Origin: Gnetum montanum
Taxonomy: Eukaryota; Streptophyta; Gnetopsida; Gnetales; Gnetaceae
NCBI GenBank assembly: GCA_015680685.1
Contig: MNCI01009600.1
Coordinates: 1 to 29,284 of the forward strand
Direction of reading: 5' to 3'
DNA: 29,284 bases
Shown piece by piece: positions 10,714 through 20,810 of the stretch (the stretch's first letter is position 1; every line of letters begins with the position of its first letter). Below the pieces are notes generated by a model. That model saw nothing but the letters and a program-made list of their open reading frames with translations. It made no database searches and was not told the origin of the DNA. A program made the translations under genes and the position numbers.

Positions 10714-10837
10714 CTAAGTGTTTGTGCGCTTAGTAGGATGTAGGAAATTATCCACATCATTGGGAGCTTAAACGAACCCTTAGGGTTAATCAAAAAAAAA
10801 TTATATAATGGTTAATAGCACACCGAATTAAATCAAG

Positions 10838-13800
10838 ATGTCTTCTTCTCATAAAAGCAATTCACCACCTAGGGATCATACAAGAAACAGTCGGTAGCAT
10901 CAAATACATAACCAAAATCCGCCAGTTCCTCAACATCATCAGGTAGTGTATACTGATCATGATGAGTATATACCTGATTTCACTTTTATCCTCCATCAGG
11001 ATGAACAACTGCAATGAAGATACTTGCAAGGTAACATAGTGTTACCTCCAGATCATTCAGTCCTAAACATGCTCCTCCGTGCTCTTGCACAAATTGGCAT
11101 GACATAGCTATATGCTGAATATGTTGTAGGTGATCTCTACATAAGGGATTATCATCCCATAAAAGCATAACATTTAAGGGACTCATGGCAGGAGAGCCAC
11201 CATACACTGTTGAAGGGAAAAGGGGTCCCGCACATCCTAAGTGAAATCAGAGATGGTGAACCACTTATAATGGGTTCTCCATCAAATGATGTTCCCCCTC
11301 CTAACGATGGTGAGGAGGTGGGGTATCAGAACCTACGCTCCATGATACACAACCTTGGTTCTAATCCCCGTGAATGCCAACTATTCACTGAGGGAACAAC
11401 AACACATGACAAGGAAGGGCACTTGGATTGTCATCACGATCGAGGCCATAGCCACAGAAGAGAAGGTAAGAAGAATTGTCATGGTGATGGTTCTCCTTCT
11501 TCTTCCCCTTCATCACACCATTCACCCTCTCCTTCCACATTTGGGCATAGCCACAAAGAGCATAACGGTGAGGATAGAGGTAGGAAAAATGAGAGACCTC
11601 AACGAGAGAGTCGAGAGCGAGGAAAAGGACATGAACGAAGGGAAAGTAGGGAATAATGTAGACATCATAGATGTCATGAAAGAGATGATTATGATGAGCC
11701 CCTACTTGCAACCCAAAGTATGCTAGATATAATGGAGGCAATTAGAATACAGAAAAGACATCAAAAGGATAGTCGAATCAAAAGATTAGATATGAATAAC
11801 ATCCCATGCTTTGAAGGGGGATACAATGCTAATCCACAAAATCATTTACAAGCATTCCATGATGCCTACACCTTGCAAAATATAGAGAACAAGTGGCAGA
11901 AACTAAATTTGTCTCCTAGGATACTCATAAAGGAAGCAAAGAGTTGGTACCGGTCCTTAGAATAGGAAACCATTAGGAGATGGAGTACAATGTTAGAGTT
12001 GTTCACGATAAATACCAAACGTACTCTAGAGTGTCTAAATTGTGTAAGAAGATCCAAGGATGGAAGCAGGGTAATCACAAACTCTTGGATGTTGTCATGG
12101 GCCAATATTATGCATTGTTACATCATTGCTTGGGCCATGGTTATGCACAGTAGGATCAACTCCACCACCTCATAGATGGGCTAAGACATGAGACTAGGAG
12201 AACCCTTGGAACTTATGCCCAAGGGAGATTATCTAAGCTTAGAGCCCATGAAATTCATCAATTGTTGGAGCAAGTAGCCAAAGAAGAAGGGGAGCTACAT
12301 AAAATAGAGAGCACAAAAGAATATAACTATAATCCTTCCCTTCGAAAGAAGGGAGTGAGATTTTGTGATGAGGAGGATGAGTCACCATTCAAAGAGTTGG
12401 TGAATAGAAAAACCTTACCACTCCAAAAGTTCACAACCAAAGTGTCAGCTAAGGTGGATCAATTGTGGGATTCCTTAGACTGTAGACTTGAAACTATCCT
12501 AAAAATTGTAAAGGAGTCTAAGGAGGAATGAAGTAGTGGCCATGACAAGAAGAAGCGGAGAGACGCAAGCCATGCATGTAACAATGGTAAGGGAAAAATA
12601 ACTATCTCTGATGAGGTTGTGGATTCTGACACAGACAATGACGGTGGATGTGAGATTTGCCAATATGACCATTCTAAGGGATGTTGTCCAATCATCTCAC
12701 ATCTACAAGAGTCTGGGGTGTATGCACTCAACCCAAGACTTAACAGACAAAAAGCACCCTAAAGGTTACCTTATCCCCAAGGTAACATGAGACAGTTCCA
12801 CCAACCATTAACGTACTATCCAAGTGGAACTCCACCACAACCCATCGAGCAACATCAGCAGTGGCAACACTCACAATCATGGGGGATGCCATCGCCAAAA
12901 CAACAATATCCTTATTGGCAACCAGATCCTTATGGCTATTATGTGCAGTAGTCGGTTTCTCCAAGTGACTCTATGGGTTACACAACTCCACAACATCACT
13001 ACCAAGTTCAAGAGTACTTTAGAAGGACTCCTTCTCCTCCAGGAGATGCTCCACATCCATACCATCCTCAGAATCCATCCGCCACTCTTACGTCGATAGT
13101 TCCACTACCACATGTTCCAACAATGCAAGGGGAACTCCCCACTCAACCATAGCAATGTAATGCTACAAGAACTATAAACATTCAACCTACTACTGGTTCT
13201 GACAACCACAAGAAGAGAAGACCTTTCTTTAGAATCAAAAGCCCAAACAAACTCTCACAACAACAAGTGGTTGAGTCTGTGCATGCTCCTCCAACAAATA
13301 AGACTTCGGGGTTCCCTTTAGTCCAACAACAGAGCTTCACACATATGATTATGTTAACACATACTATTACTAATTGGATCAAGGTAGGACACCTTCCTAG
13401 GAAACTCTCTGATCCTAGAAGTTCCTTAATCTATCTACAAGTTGTCAGGAATGATCCACATAAAGCTCTTCTTGAGTCAGGTTCTGGAGTCAACTTAATC
13501 TCATGAGAAATGTATCAAGCCTGGAACCTGCCCCAACTTAAGAAGAGTAATATTCAACTTGAGCTGGCGAACCAGTCCATCACCATTCCCTTAGGATTGG
13601 TGGAGGACATCATTACCACTGTATGTGGATGGTCATACCCAGCCAATTTCCTGGTGATAGAAGTCAACAGTAACAATGAGGGCTTCCCAATTATAATGGG
13701 AAGGCCATGGCTAAGTACAATAAATTTGTACCTAGGGATCCATGATCTTTCCTTGGAGATATCTAGGGTAAACATTTATGGAAAGATCAAGAAGAAGAAA

Positions 13801-14181
13801 TTTCTATGCATCACATATAGTGACTCAGAGGGTGATGACATGGAGGAATGCTCAGCATCTTCTACATGCAACTGGTGTGCCCTAGAAACTCAGATACAAA
13901 GGTGCCTGTATGTAGCAACCACACAAGTAGTGGACACCCCGTGGTTGATAGCTAATCGAAAGAGCAACTGACCAACATGCATGGAACAAACTGGGGGAAC
14001 AACTTACGTTAACAACGAAGGCATAGATACATTGGAGTATGAGCATCGTCGACTTCCACCCCTTAATCTAAGAACATCAATCAGGAGAAGTTGGACACTT
14101 TTAAAAAATTCAAATAGGCGTTCATTATTTTGGATCTCTTCCTTTCCATTCAGTCATGGGGGAGATGGCCACCTATGTTGA
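10838..14181 (+). pseudogene. T2 gag-protease polyprotein relic
   Basis: One frame runs from the ATG at 10838 ('MSSSHKSNSPPRDH') to the stop at 14179-14181. It is broken by 13 stops (10895, 11015, 11105, 11168, 11654, 11963, 12151, 12529, 12760, 12949, 13150, 13504, 13969) and one single-base loss near 12003. Parts in order: 'GNIVLPPDHSVLN' (11030-11070); a His/Arg/Glu-rich charged stretch (11400-11650); capsid core 'NNIPCFEGGYNANPQNHLQAF' (about 11790-11855); 'YQTYSRVSKLCKKIQGW' (about 12015-12065, after the frameshift); a Cys/His knuckle C-x2-C-x3-H-x3-C-C (about 12652-12690); a Pro/Gln/Tyr-rich tail (12760-13150); and the protease. It is about 1,115 codons and unlikely to make a product now. 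Confidence 0.88.
13410..13760 (+). pseudogene. T2 retropepsin domain
   Basis: This is the aspartic protease part of the T2 polyprotein. 'SSLIYLQVV' is followed by the active-site loop 'ALLESGSGVNLIS' (about 13465-13503), where the catalytic Asp of the usual D-S/T/L-G is Glu. 'ITIPLGLVEDIITTV' (about 13581-13625), 'ANFLVIEV' and 'FPIIMGRPWLSTI' (about 13683-13720) complete the fold. T3 keeps D-L-G at the same site. The Glu would abolish normal catalysis, if this copy were ever made. Confidence 0.8.
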
Positions 14182-15857
14182 TCATTGGAGACCCTTAGTT
14201 CCTTTTAGTTTTTTTTACACATTTTTTTTTGCATATTTTTGTTTTACAAATTTCTTTAAATTTTCTTGTTTTTGTTTTACAACATCGTTCATACTTTTTT
14301 ATTTCTTTGTGTGTGTGTGTGTTATCCATATTATCAAGTTTGTCACCCAATAAGTGTTCTTACTGATGGTATGAACTGTTTTTATATTGATTGCTAATGT
14401 TTGGTTTTTACCTTTAAGTTATGATGTTGATACTAAGGTTTGTTTCTTTTGACATGACAGGCAATGAGTCCACTTCATCTATTCATCCACAAAAGTCTAC
14501 GGTCTCTCTTGGCTTGGAAATGTACAGTTCCTTTCTAATTAGAACTAAAACAAATTGGTGATTGGGTATTTCTCAAACTAAGGAAGGACTCAAGGCTTGA
14601 AAAGGGTGTGACCTCAAGGGAACTTAATGCATTTTTGTTGGCCATTCTCTTGGGTTCTTGGATGTTTTCTTCTCAAGTTTTCTTACCATTCTGATGTCAC
14701 TTAATTATCGAGAACCTGAGCTAATAAAAATAACAAAGTCTTTGCATGGTGTGGTTCTCATGCATAAACACATAAAACAAAAAAAAACAAGCAAACAAGA
14801 AAAAAGAAAAAAGTAAGAATTCAAAGCATACCCTTTAGACAAAATAATCCCTTGGGCTACAAGCACTAGTTATGGAACTCAAATAAAAATGTTTCCTCTA
14901 ACTAAGGCCCTCATCACTTCTTATTCTCTCTCCTCCTTCATTTCGTCAGAATGGTGGTGGCTCCTAGGGAAGGCATTCTTATTATTCAAATGGATGGATT
15001 GGCCGAATGCATTAATGTGAAGTCACTAGATGTGATTTGTTTGAGGCCAAACTTGGAATGGGATCTACCAAGTCACATTAATCATGAAACACACAAGGGG
15101 TTGTACATCACCTTGTTCTTGAGACTTCATTCCATTCTCTCCTTTTCATCATTCTTCCTCCATTATTCACCTCATTACCGATTGTATCATTAGTGTATAT
15201 TTTGGTGGATGCATTTTTTTCTTTTTGGTAAATTCTTGTGGTTAAGACTTTAACTCTTGTTCCAAATGACATACCTAGAGCCTACGGACTCTTTGAATGT
15301 GGGTTTGTCAGGGCATTAAGGGCATGAGCCTACTTTGGGGACGACCCACTGGCATTCCTATTTGGTGCACTAGTTAAATTATTTCCCTTAACATTTTTGC
15401 AATCTACTTTATTTTGTTCATTTCCATCTTGACACCCACTTCACCGATGTTACAGTTGTCTCTTTTTATCCATCTTTCTTGCTCTTTTTCTTTCTCTCCA
15501 TTCTATTGCTACCAGAGGTTCGCTCTTAGTCATGGGGTTCCTAGTACAATTTTCTCGATTTTCTCCTAACCCCTACACCTTTGGTAGTCACCATGATTAT
15601 ATCTCCAGATCCACAATCAGCCATACCACAACTCAGCCAATGGACCTTTCATCGAAGCAAGGTATCAACTACATTGTAATTCATTTACCCTTGCTAATAT
15701 AAGATTGTGTTGTGTGTGCAGATGATAATCATGCAACAACATATTGAATTTGGAGGGAACACTCGGAATGGATTGGTGTTGAAGCAGCTATGCAAGGAAT
15801 GAGATCGATGGCACACTTATGAATGGACAACGAAAGGCGCAATCCTAGCATTGGCAA
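14182..15857 (+). other. T2 3' non-coding region
   Basis: No recognised gene is present. It starts with a T-rich stretch (14195-14300) and a short (GT)n run (14308-14322). A short open frame at 14951-15193 (begins 'MVVAPREGILIIQMDGL', 80 codons) matches nothing I know and may be chance. Another T/C-rich tract lies around 15470-15570. Long 3' non-coding regions are usual in Tat/Athila-type elements. Confidence 0.55.
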
Positions 15858-16092
15858 TAGCAGACTTCTTTTCTCTTCTCTCTTCTCTCTCAGCTGCCAA
15901 ATGAGGCCTAATGTCAAATGTATAAGGTGTTCACTCTTGTTGTCATGAACACTAGTTTTGTCTTGTCTTGTAATGATGATCCATTGACATGTTATCCTAT
16001 TCACCATTAGTTCCATTTGAGTCAATAATCCCATACCTTCCCAATATTTTATAAGGAACTCAAGGACAAGTTTTCATTCATTCATGGGGGTA

Positions 16093-16365
16093 TGATGGGA
16101 TGCGATATCGCATCCTCCATGATATCGCATATGCGATATTGCGATGTGTCGCCAAGTCTATAAATAAGAGGCAACTCTCCCTTGTTTCTCATTCTAGGCC
16201 TAGACAGTAGTGAAACTCTGGTAGTTTTACCTCTCTAGAGATAGAATAATTTCCATGTGCCTGTAGTAGGAACTCGAAAGTAAACGGATCTTTATTCGAG
16301 CAAATATTATACCTGAACACAAGTTTGTGTAAGGAAATAAAGATGAAATTCTTGGATAAACCTTG
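16093..16365 (+). repeat. Partial T2-type LTR, copy A (start to polyadenylation region)
   Basis: It begins 'tgatgggatgcgatatcgca' right after gggggta. It contains the palindromes, TATAAATA at 16159-16166, 'ctctcccttgtttctcattc', and 'ggaaataaagatgaaattc', which corresponds to the polyadenylation region of the solo LTR. It then stops and is followed by the second copy of the internal 3' region instead of the rest of the LTR. Confidence 0.8.
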
Positions 16366-16600
16366 TAGCAGACTTCTTTTTTCTTCTCTCTTCTCTCTTA
16401 GTTGCCAAATGAGACCTGATGTCAAATGTATAAGGTGTTTACTCTTGTTTTCATGAACACTAGCTTTGTCTTGTCTTGTAATGATGATCTGTTCACATGT
16501 CATCCCATTCACCATTAGTTCCATTTGAGTCAATAATCTCATACCTTCCCAATATTTTGTAAGGAACTTGAGGATGAGTTTTCATTTAGTCATGGGGGTA

Positions 16601-16838
16601 TGATGGGATGTGATATCGCATGGGTCGTGATATCCCGTCCGTGGTGATATCACATCCCCCACGATATTGCATACGCGATATTGCATCTTCCCCTGCTATA
16701 TCATGTACGCGATATCACGATGCACCACCAAGTCTATAAATAAGAGGTAGCTCTCCCTTATTTCTCATTCTAGGCCTAGACCATAGTGAAACTCTAGCAA
16801 TTTTACCTCTCCAGAGATAGAATAATTTCCATGTGCCC
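16601..16838 (+). repeat. T2-type LTR start, copy B, cut by the gap
   Basis: It starts 'tgatgggatgtgatatcgca' after gggggta. About seven gatatc/gatattgc-type motifs follow between 16610 and 16725, then TATAAATA at 16735-16742, then sequence nearly identical to copy A up to the Ns. The sequence after the gap is not LTR, so the rest of this LTR is missing or the gap is undersized. Confidence 0.8.
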
Positions 16839-17015
16839 NNNNNNNNNNNNNNNNNNNNNNNNNNNNNNNNNNNNNNNNNNNNNNNNNNNNNNNNNNNNNN
16901 NNNNNNNNNNNNNNNNNNNNNNNNNNNNNNNNNNNNNNNNNNNNNNNNNNNNNNNNNNNNNNNNNNNNNNNNNNNNNNNNNNNNNNNNNNNNNNNNNNNN
17001 NNNNNNNNNNNNNNN
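16839..17015. other. Assembly gap (177 N)
   Basis: A run of unknown bases. It hides the end of the T2 3' LTR, its target duplication and some of the interrupted ORF relic. Confidence 0.99.
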
Positions 17016-17580
17016 AAGATTGTGGCCTATTGTCTCAATCCAACAATGAGGCCAAACAAGATTATAGCCTTATCCACTAGGGCATGTATGGCTCTAAGTA
17101 GAAAATTCTCAATTAACCTATGTAGCTCATCTTTCTCAAAATTGAAAAGCATTTTAAGAAAAATGAAAAGGGTAGGAAGACACTCCCTTTTCCATGCCTT
17201 ATTAAAAAACTCTACAAGAGGGAAGCTATAGCCCATTACTTGAATGATATGGTTCATAGAGCTCTTTTCACATCCTAGCAAAAGATGATGAAAGATAAGC
17301 TCCTGCTAGGCTTCAAGAGGAGAAACAACCATTATCACCGCTACCTACAACACCAACAATAACACCTAAAATGTTACTAGCTATAGAATAACTAAAGGAG
17401 CTCAAAGAATAGAAACTACAACTACAAAAATCCTCTAGAGGTGGTAGAATATCTAATGTCTACCATTTAGCCATGAGCCACCTAGACAAGGTCACAAAAA
17501 CCATCAGCTAGCTAGACAATGAAATGGTACTATTGTTCTAGGAACACAGAAACAAGGATCTTGTCAACTTTAATTGTAGT
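17016..17580 (+). pseudogene. C-terminal half of a 'plant transposon protein'-type ORF relic
   Basis: The frame after the gap reads 'IVAYCLNPTMRPNKI...STRACMAL' and then 'FSINL'. After a frame change come 'GRKTLPFPCLIKKLYKREA' (about 17175-17230) and 'HYLNDMVHRALF'. At about 17440-17540 there is 'MSHLDKVTKTIS-LDNEMVLLF', a likely coiled-coil tail. A '(L)-x-P-T-x-(R/H)' block, then a Leu/Ala-rich helix, then 'L-P-F-P-C-L-I' is, as I remember it, the signature order of the plant 'putative plant transposon protein' family. The end of the piece at 9526-10118 lies just upstream in that order. Many stops; not functional. Confidence 0.6.
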
Positions 17581-17939
17581 ACCAAAGAAGTTATTTTTCC
17601 CATTCCAAGACAAGCATTCTCAAAAAATTCTAGGAATACGACCTTCTCTATAATTTTGGAAGAAGGCACAAGAGTAAGATTCCTAATGATGGTACACAAG
17701 GGTCAAGAGATAGTAGCAAAGGTGATGACGAATTGCATTGGTGAACCTCTAAGTACTCTTGTTGCATATTTCCTTGATGTTGCTATCATCATAGATGTAC
17801 AAACAACAATAGAAGTAGGGACCACAAGGATGAGCATTCCCAACATGAGAAAGTGTTGGAGCTACTGGTGGGAGCTAGGCAACTAATTTCAAAGATCATT
17901 AATCTTCCAAAATATATATTAGCTAATAAATTTAAATTT
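17581..17939 (+). other. Unassigned tail after the ORF relic
   Basis: An open stretch at 17656-17886 (76 codons, beginning 'MEEGTRVRFLMMV') continues the same frame as 'FSKNSRNTTFSIILEEG' upstream, so it may be the C-terminal extension of the relic. I do not recognise it. After 17890 the sequence is plain AT-rich DNA up to the T3 LTR. Confidence 0.4.
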
Positions 17940-18814
17940 TCATCTATTACGATATCATATCTATGATATCATAGTAATTATGTTATACATATGATGTCAT
18001 AACCCATGCTACATAATCATTGATGTGATGTCTCATGATGCATGTAGCCATATAAATATTAACACTTAGACTCCCAATCAACAACTTGTAATTCCAAGCC
18101 TTAGGGAATCTTTTGCAATTTCTTTTCTTAGTTAGTGATAGATTGAATGCTTGTAGTGGGATGTTTATTAGTTGAATAGAATCTTTATTGGAGTGAAATG
18201 TACTTAGGCATAGTTCATGACTAGAATTAAAGATCAAGATTGCTTCTCATCATAGCATCATTCATTTAGTTTACTATTTTACTTAGATTAATTTTCATGT
18301 TTACTTATTTAATTCTTTACATTTTCAAAGTTCTTTACTTTCCTTGTTCATTATTAAAGTGGAATAAATATAACTAGTTTTGTGCACTTACGTGTAATCA
18401 TTTTGTAATCCTAGTAGTATTATTGCATGGTTCACCTAGTAGTGTAATGTGTGGTAACCCAGTAATGGTTACATGAGCCAAAGAAATGTATGGTAAACTA
18501 GGATTGGATGATCATAACTATAGGTTAGAATAGATTTACATTCATGTCATTACTTAGACTTAGAATTTAACTTCATTTCCATTATGTTTATGCTTAGAAG
18601 TAAAATGAACCTAATAACATCACTTAAGATACATCTCACTTTGAGTTAAGCCATACACTTAGACTTCACTAACTTAAAGTGGAAAGATAAAAATTATAAA
18701 CTCAATATCACTTACTAGCATAATAACATTGTTCATCCAAAAATTGTGATCTAGTCACTTGTGAACACTTGTGACTTATGTTGTAGAGTGTTCGGATTGC
18801 TCCACCACTCATCA
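17940..18814 (+). repeat. 5' LTR of T3
   Basis: It ends '...ccaccactcatca' at 18814, directly before the PBS. The start is placed at 17940, where 'tcatctattacgatatcat' lines up with 'tgatgggatgcgatatcgc' of T2. The length of 875 bp agrees with the solo LTR (862 bp). Diverged palindromes (gatatcat, tatgatatcata) precede TATAAATA at 18051. 'aattaaagatcaagattgctt' near 18225 is the polyadenylation region. The 'gtaatcctagtag' block (18405-18480) is repeated two to three times. Confidence 0.7.
18051..18058 (+). promoter_or_regulatory. TATA box of the T3 LTR
   Basis: TATAAATA about 110 bases into the LTR, downstream of the decayed gatatc palindromes, as in T2. Confidence 0.65.
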
Positions 18815-18815
18815 T

Positions 18816-18833
18816 TAGCATTGTTGTTGAGGA
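18816..18833 (+). other. Primer-binding site of T3 (tRNA-Asp type)
   Basis: TAGCATTGTTGTTGAGGA aligns with TGGCGCCGTTGCCGGGGA; all differences are transitions. It begins one base after the LTR end. Confidence 0.7.
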
Positions 18834-18959
18834 TGTGTCAATGTGTGCTAAGTAATTGACCTTACAAAGTTCATTGTATTAAGAATCATAAAGTCAATAT
18901 TCATCATCTTTAAATAATAATAATAACACACACACTTAACCAAGCATCATACACATAAA

Positions 18960-20810
18960 ATGGCTTCAACACTTAAGAAAAAACTATCACCTTCCAAAGA
19001 GTTACAAAGGAGCAATGATAAAACAAATGACAATGAAGATTGAAGTATCGCTATGCAAACAAGAATCTCATATGCTCACAATAATCCTTACTACCCTAAT
19101 TTCACATTCATATTTCACCAAGATGGGTAGTTGAGGTGGAGAAACCTATAGGGCAACATCATTTTTCCTCTAGATGTTTAGCACCCATCATGCTTCAAAC
19201 AAAAATAAGGGGAATGAATCTGAGCTATGCATAAGAAGGGTAAAATATGACCAAACACATGACAAAACCCTATTAACCCACTGAGGCACAAGTGCAAAGA
19301 TATGCTACTATGGAAATTGAACATGTGCATAATAAGAAAGAACATGTTAACTCTATTGTTATCCTAGAGGAACTTGATGGTGATGCATTTGTAGTCGAGG
19401 AGCTCCACCAAGATCATGAAGTCCATTCCCAAACATCTATTATTTTTCTAGAAGAACCTGTCAAGGTGCAACTACATTCAACATTTGTAGAGACACCTAG
19501 AAAAGAATCAAAAGACTCTAAGTAAAAGTAGGACTCAAGGCCTAGAGTTTCTACTAGATTGCATAGAGACAAACTCTAGATTCATAGAAGGAGAACTAGC
19601 CAACATCATTCTCCAACTGTTTCATCTTCCTTCTTACAATCATCGGTGAACTCTGATAGAAAGAAAAAAAGGTATAAAGAGGATGATAGGGAGAGACATT
19701 GAGCTCATAGTAGATATGAGTATCACGCAAGACATCTTGATGAAGAAGATGAATAGCATGAATCATGAAGGAACAAGAATAGATGTGAAGAGAGAGAGAG
19801 AGATATGAGTATCAAAGGAGGCATCCCTATAATCAAGCATACAAACCCTACAATCATGAAGAACCCCTTTGGCTACTCACAACATGATCAATATTAGAGA
19901 AGTTGTATATATTCTAACCAGACATGTGAGAGATAGTCACATCAAGCAACTTGATGTGAACAATATTCCTAAGTTTCAAGGTGAGTATAATGCAGATCCA
20001 TAACATCATCTTCAAGCATTTCACAATGCCTATGCCCTACAAAATATCAAAAGTGATTGGTAGAAACTTAAGTTATTCCCTTGGACACTCATCAAGGAGG
20101 TAAAAAGCTAGTACAGATTGTTAGAACCTAAATCAATCAAAAGGTGAATTACCAGGCTTGAACTTTTCAATGATAAATACCAAACCTACCCCTAGGTGTC
20201 CAATCCTAGGAAGTAGATCCAAAGCTAGAATCAATGAACCCATTAATCCCTTAATGTGGCAATGGATAGATACTATTCACTTTTGCATAGATGCCCGAGC
20301 CAAAAATTTTCCCAATGGAAGCAGCTTAGACATATTGTTGATGGGCTAAGGAATAAAACCAAGGAAACCCTTAGGGTTTACACCCAAGGTGGACTATCCA
20401 AGATGACCTTTTATTGATTTTAGAGACTAATAGATCAAGTGGCAAAGGAAGAAGATGAGTTGAAAAAGAGAGAATCAACCAAAGAGCATAATAAAGATTC
20501 ATCTATTTGGAAAAGAGATGTACAAGTATGCAATAAGCAAGAGGAAGAAACTTTGGAGGAGGTGATATAGAAAAATACTCTACCAATCCAAAATTCTATT
20601 AATGACATAGCCACCAAGGTAGAAAAGATGTGGGATTTGGTGGATTAAATGTTCACTATGGCCTTCAAAATCATAGAAGAAGGAACTAAATAAGCCTTCA
20701 ATAAGGGCAAGAAGAAAAAGAACAAAATAGACTATGAATAAAAAGGAAAATTCTCTTCAGTGGGAAAATTTTTTGATTCAAGCTAGAAGGATGAGGAAGG
20801 GTGTACAATG
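18960..20810 (+). pseudogene. T3 gag relic, 5' part
   Basis: The ATG at 18960 ('MASTLKKKLSP') is at the same distance from the PBS as in T2. 'FTFIFHQDG', a stop, then 'LRWRNL-GNIIFPLD' (19100-19180) match the T2 N-terminus. A charged stretch (19540-19800) includes a short (GA)n run near 19789. The capsid core 'NNIPKFQGEYNADP', stop, 'HHLQAFHNAYALQNI' is at about 19960-20050. 'LFNDKYQTYP' (20163) and 'MDRYYSLLHRCPSQ' follow, then 'QVAKEEDELKK' near 20435. The frame is cut inside the Cys/His knuckle, after 'DEEGCTM', by C1 at 20811. Many stops; not functional. Confidence 0.82.

Larger units (their letters stand above)
10119..16838 (+). mobile_element. Element T2: gag-protease-only Ty3/Gypsy-related element
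   Basis: T2 has a 5' LTR (10119-10694), a tRNA-Asp-type PBS, a long gag-protease frame (10838-14181), a long 3' non-coding region, and a duplicated 3' end with PPT-like gggggta followed by LTR starts at 16093 and 16601. RT, RNase H and integrase are absent. The frame passes from just after protease to the post-integrase T-rich region without a recognisable pol block, so it could move only with proteins supplied by a relative. The 3' LTR runs into the gap at 16839. The element lies inside the ORF relic at 9526/17016. Confidence 0.8.
15858..16838 (+). repeat. Tandem duplication of the T2 3' end plus LTR start (508-bp unit)
   Basis: 'tagcagacttcttttctc' begins at 15858 and again at 16366, a 508-base offset. 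In both copies it runs through the same 3' region ('gccaaatgag', 'cataccttcccaatatttt'), then PPT-like gggggta, then an LTR start. The second copy has about 68 extra bases of gatatc palindromes before its TATA box, then reaches the gap. The copies differ at many single bases, so this does not look like a simple repeated read. Confidence 0.85.

Noticed and set aside
11210-11656. His/Arg/Ser-rich frame that could be taken for a metal-binding or SR-like host protein
   Set aside because: It is in the same frame as the flanking gag blocks, between 'GNIVLPPDHS' and the capsid core, and T1 and T3 have a similar charged stretch.
11385-11741. 118-codon - strand frame opposite T2 gag
   Set aside because: It is the antisense of the His/Arg-rich gag stretch. 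The + strand frame matches T1 and T3 gag.
14308-14322. (GT)n run, with similar short runs near 18920, 19789 and 25030
   Set aside because: Short microsatellites, common in any plant DNA.
14156-14353. Hydrophobic 65-codon frame resembling a membrane protein
   Set aside because: The Phe/Tyr-rich peptide is just translation of a T-rich non-coding tract.
15729-16542. Two similar - strand frames (101 and 117 codons)
   Set aside because: They resemble each other because the DNA is tandemly duplicated there. They lie in element 3' end and LTR sequence, with no recognisable protein.
16831-17231. Open frames running across the N gap
   Set aside because: They consist mostly of unknown residues. Only the part after 17016 is real sequence, and it is described as an ORF relic.
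17940-18814. This LTR as the missing 3' LTR of T1
   Set aside because: A PBS follows it directly and T3 gag starts downstream. By eye its sequence is less like the T1 LTR than the T2 LTR is.
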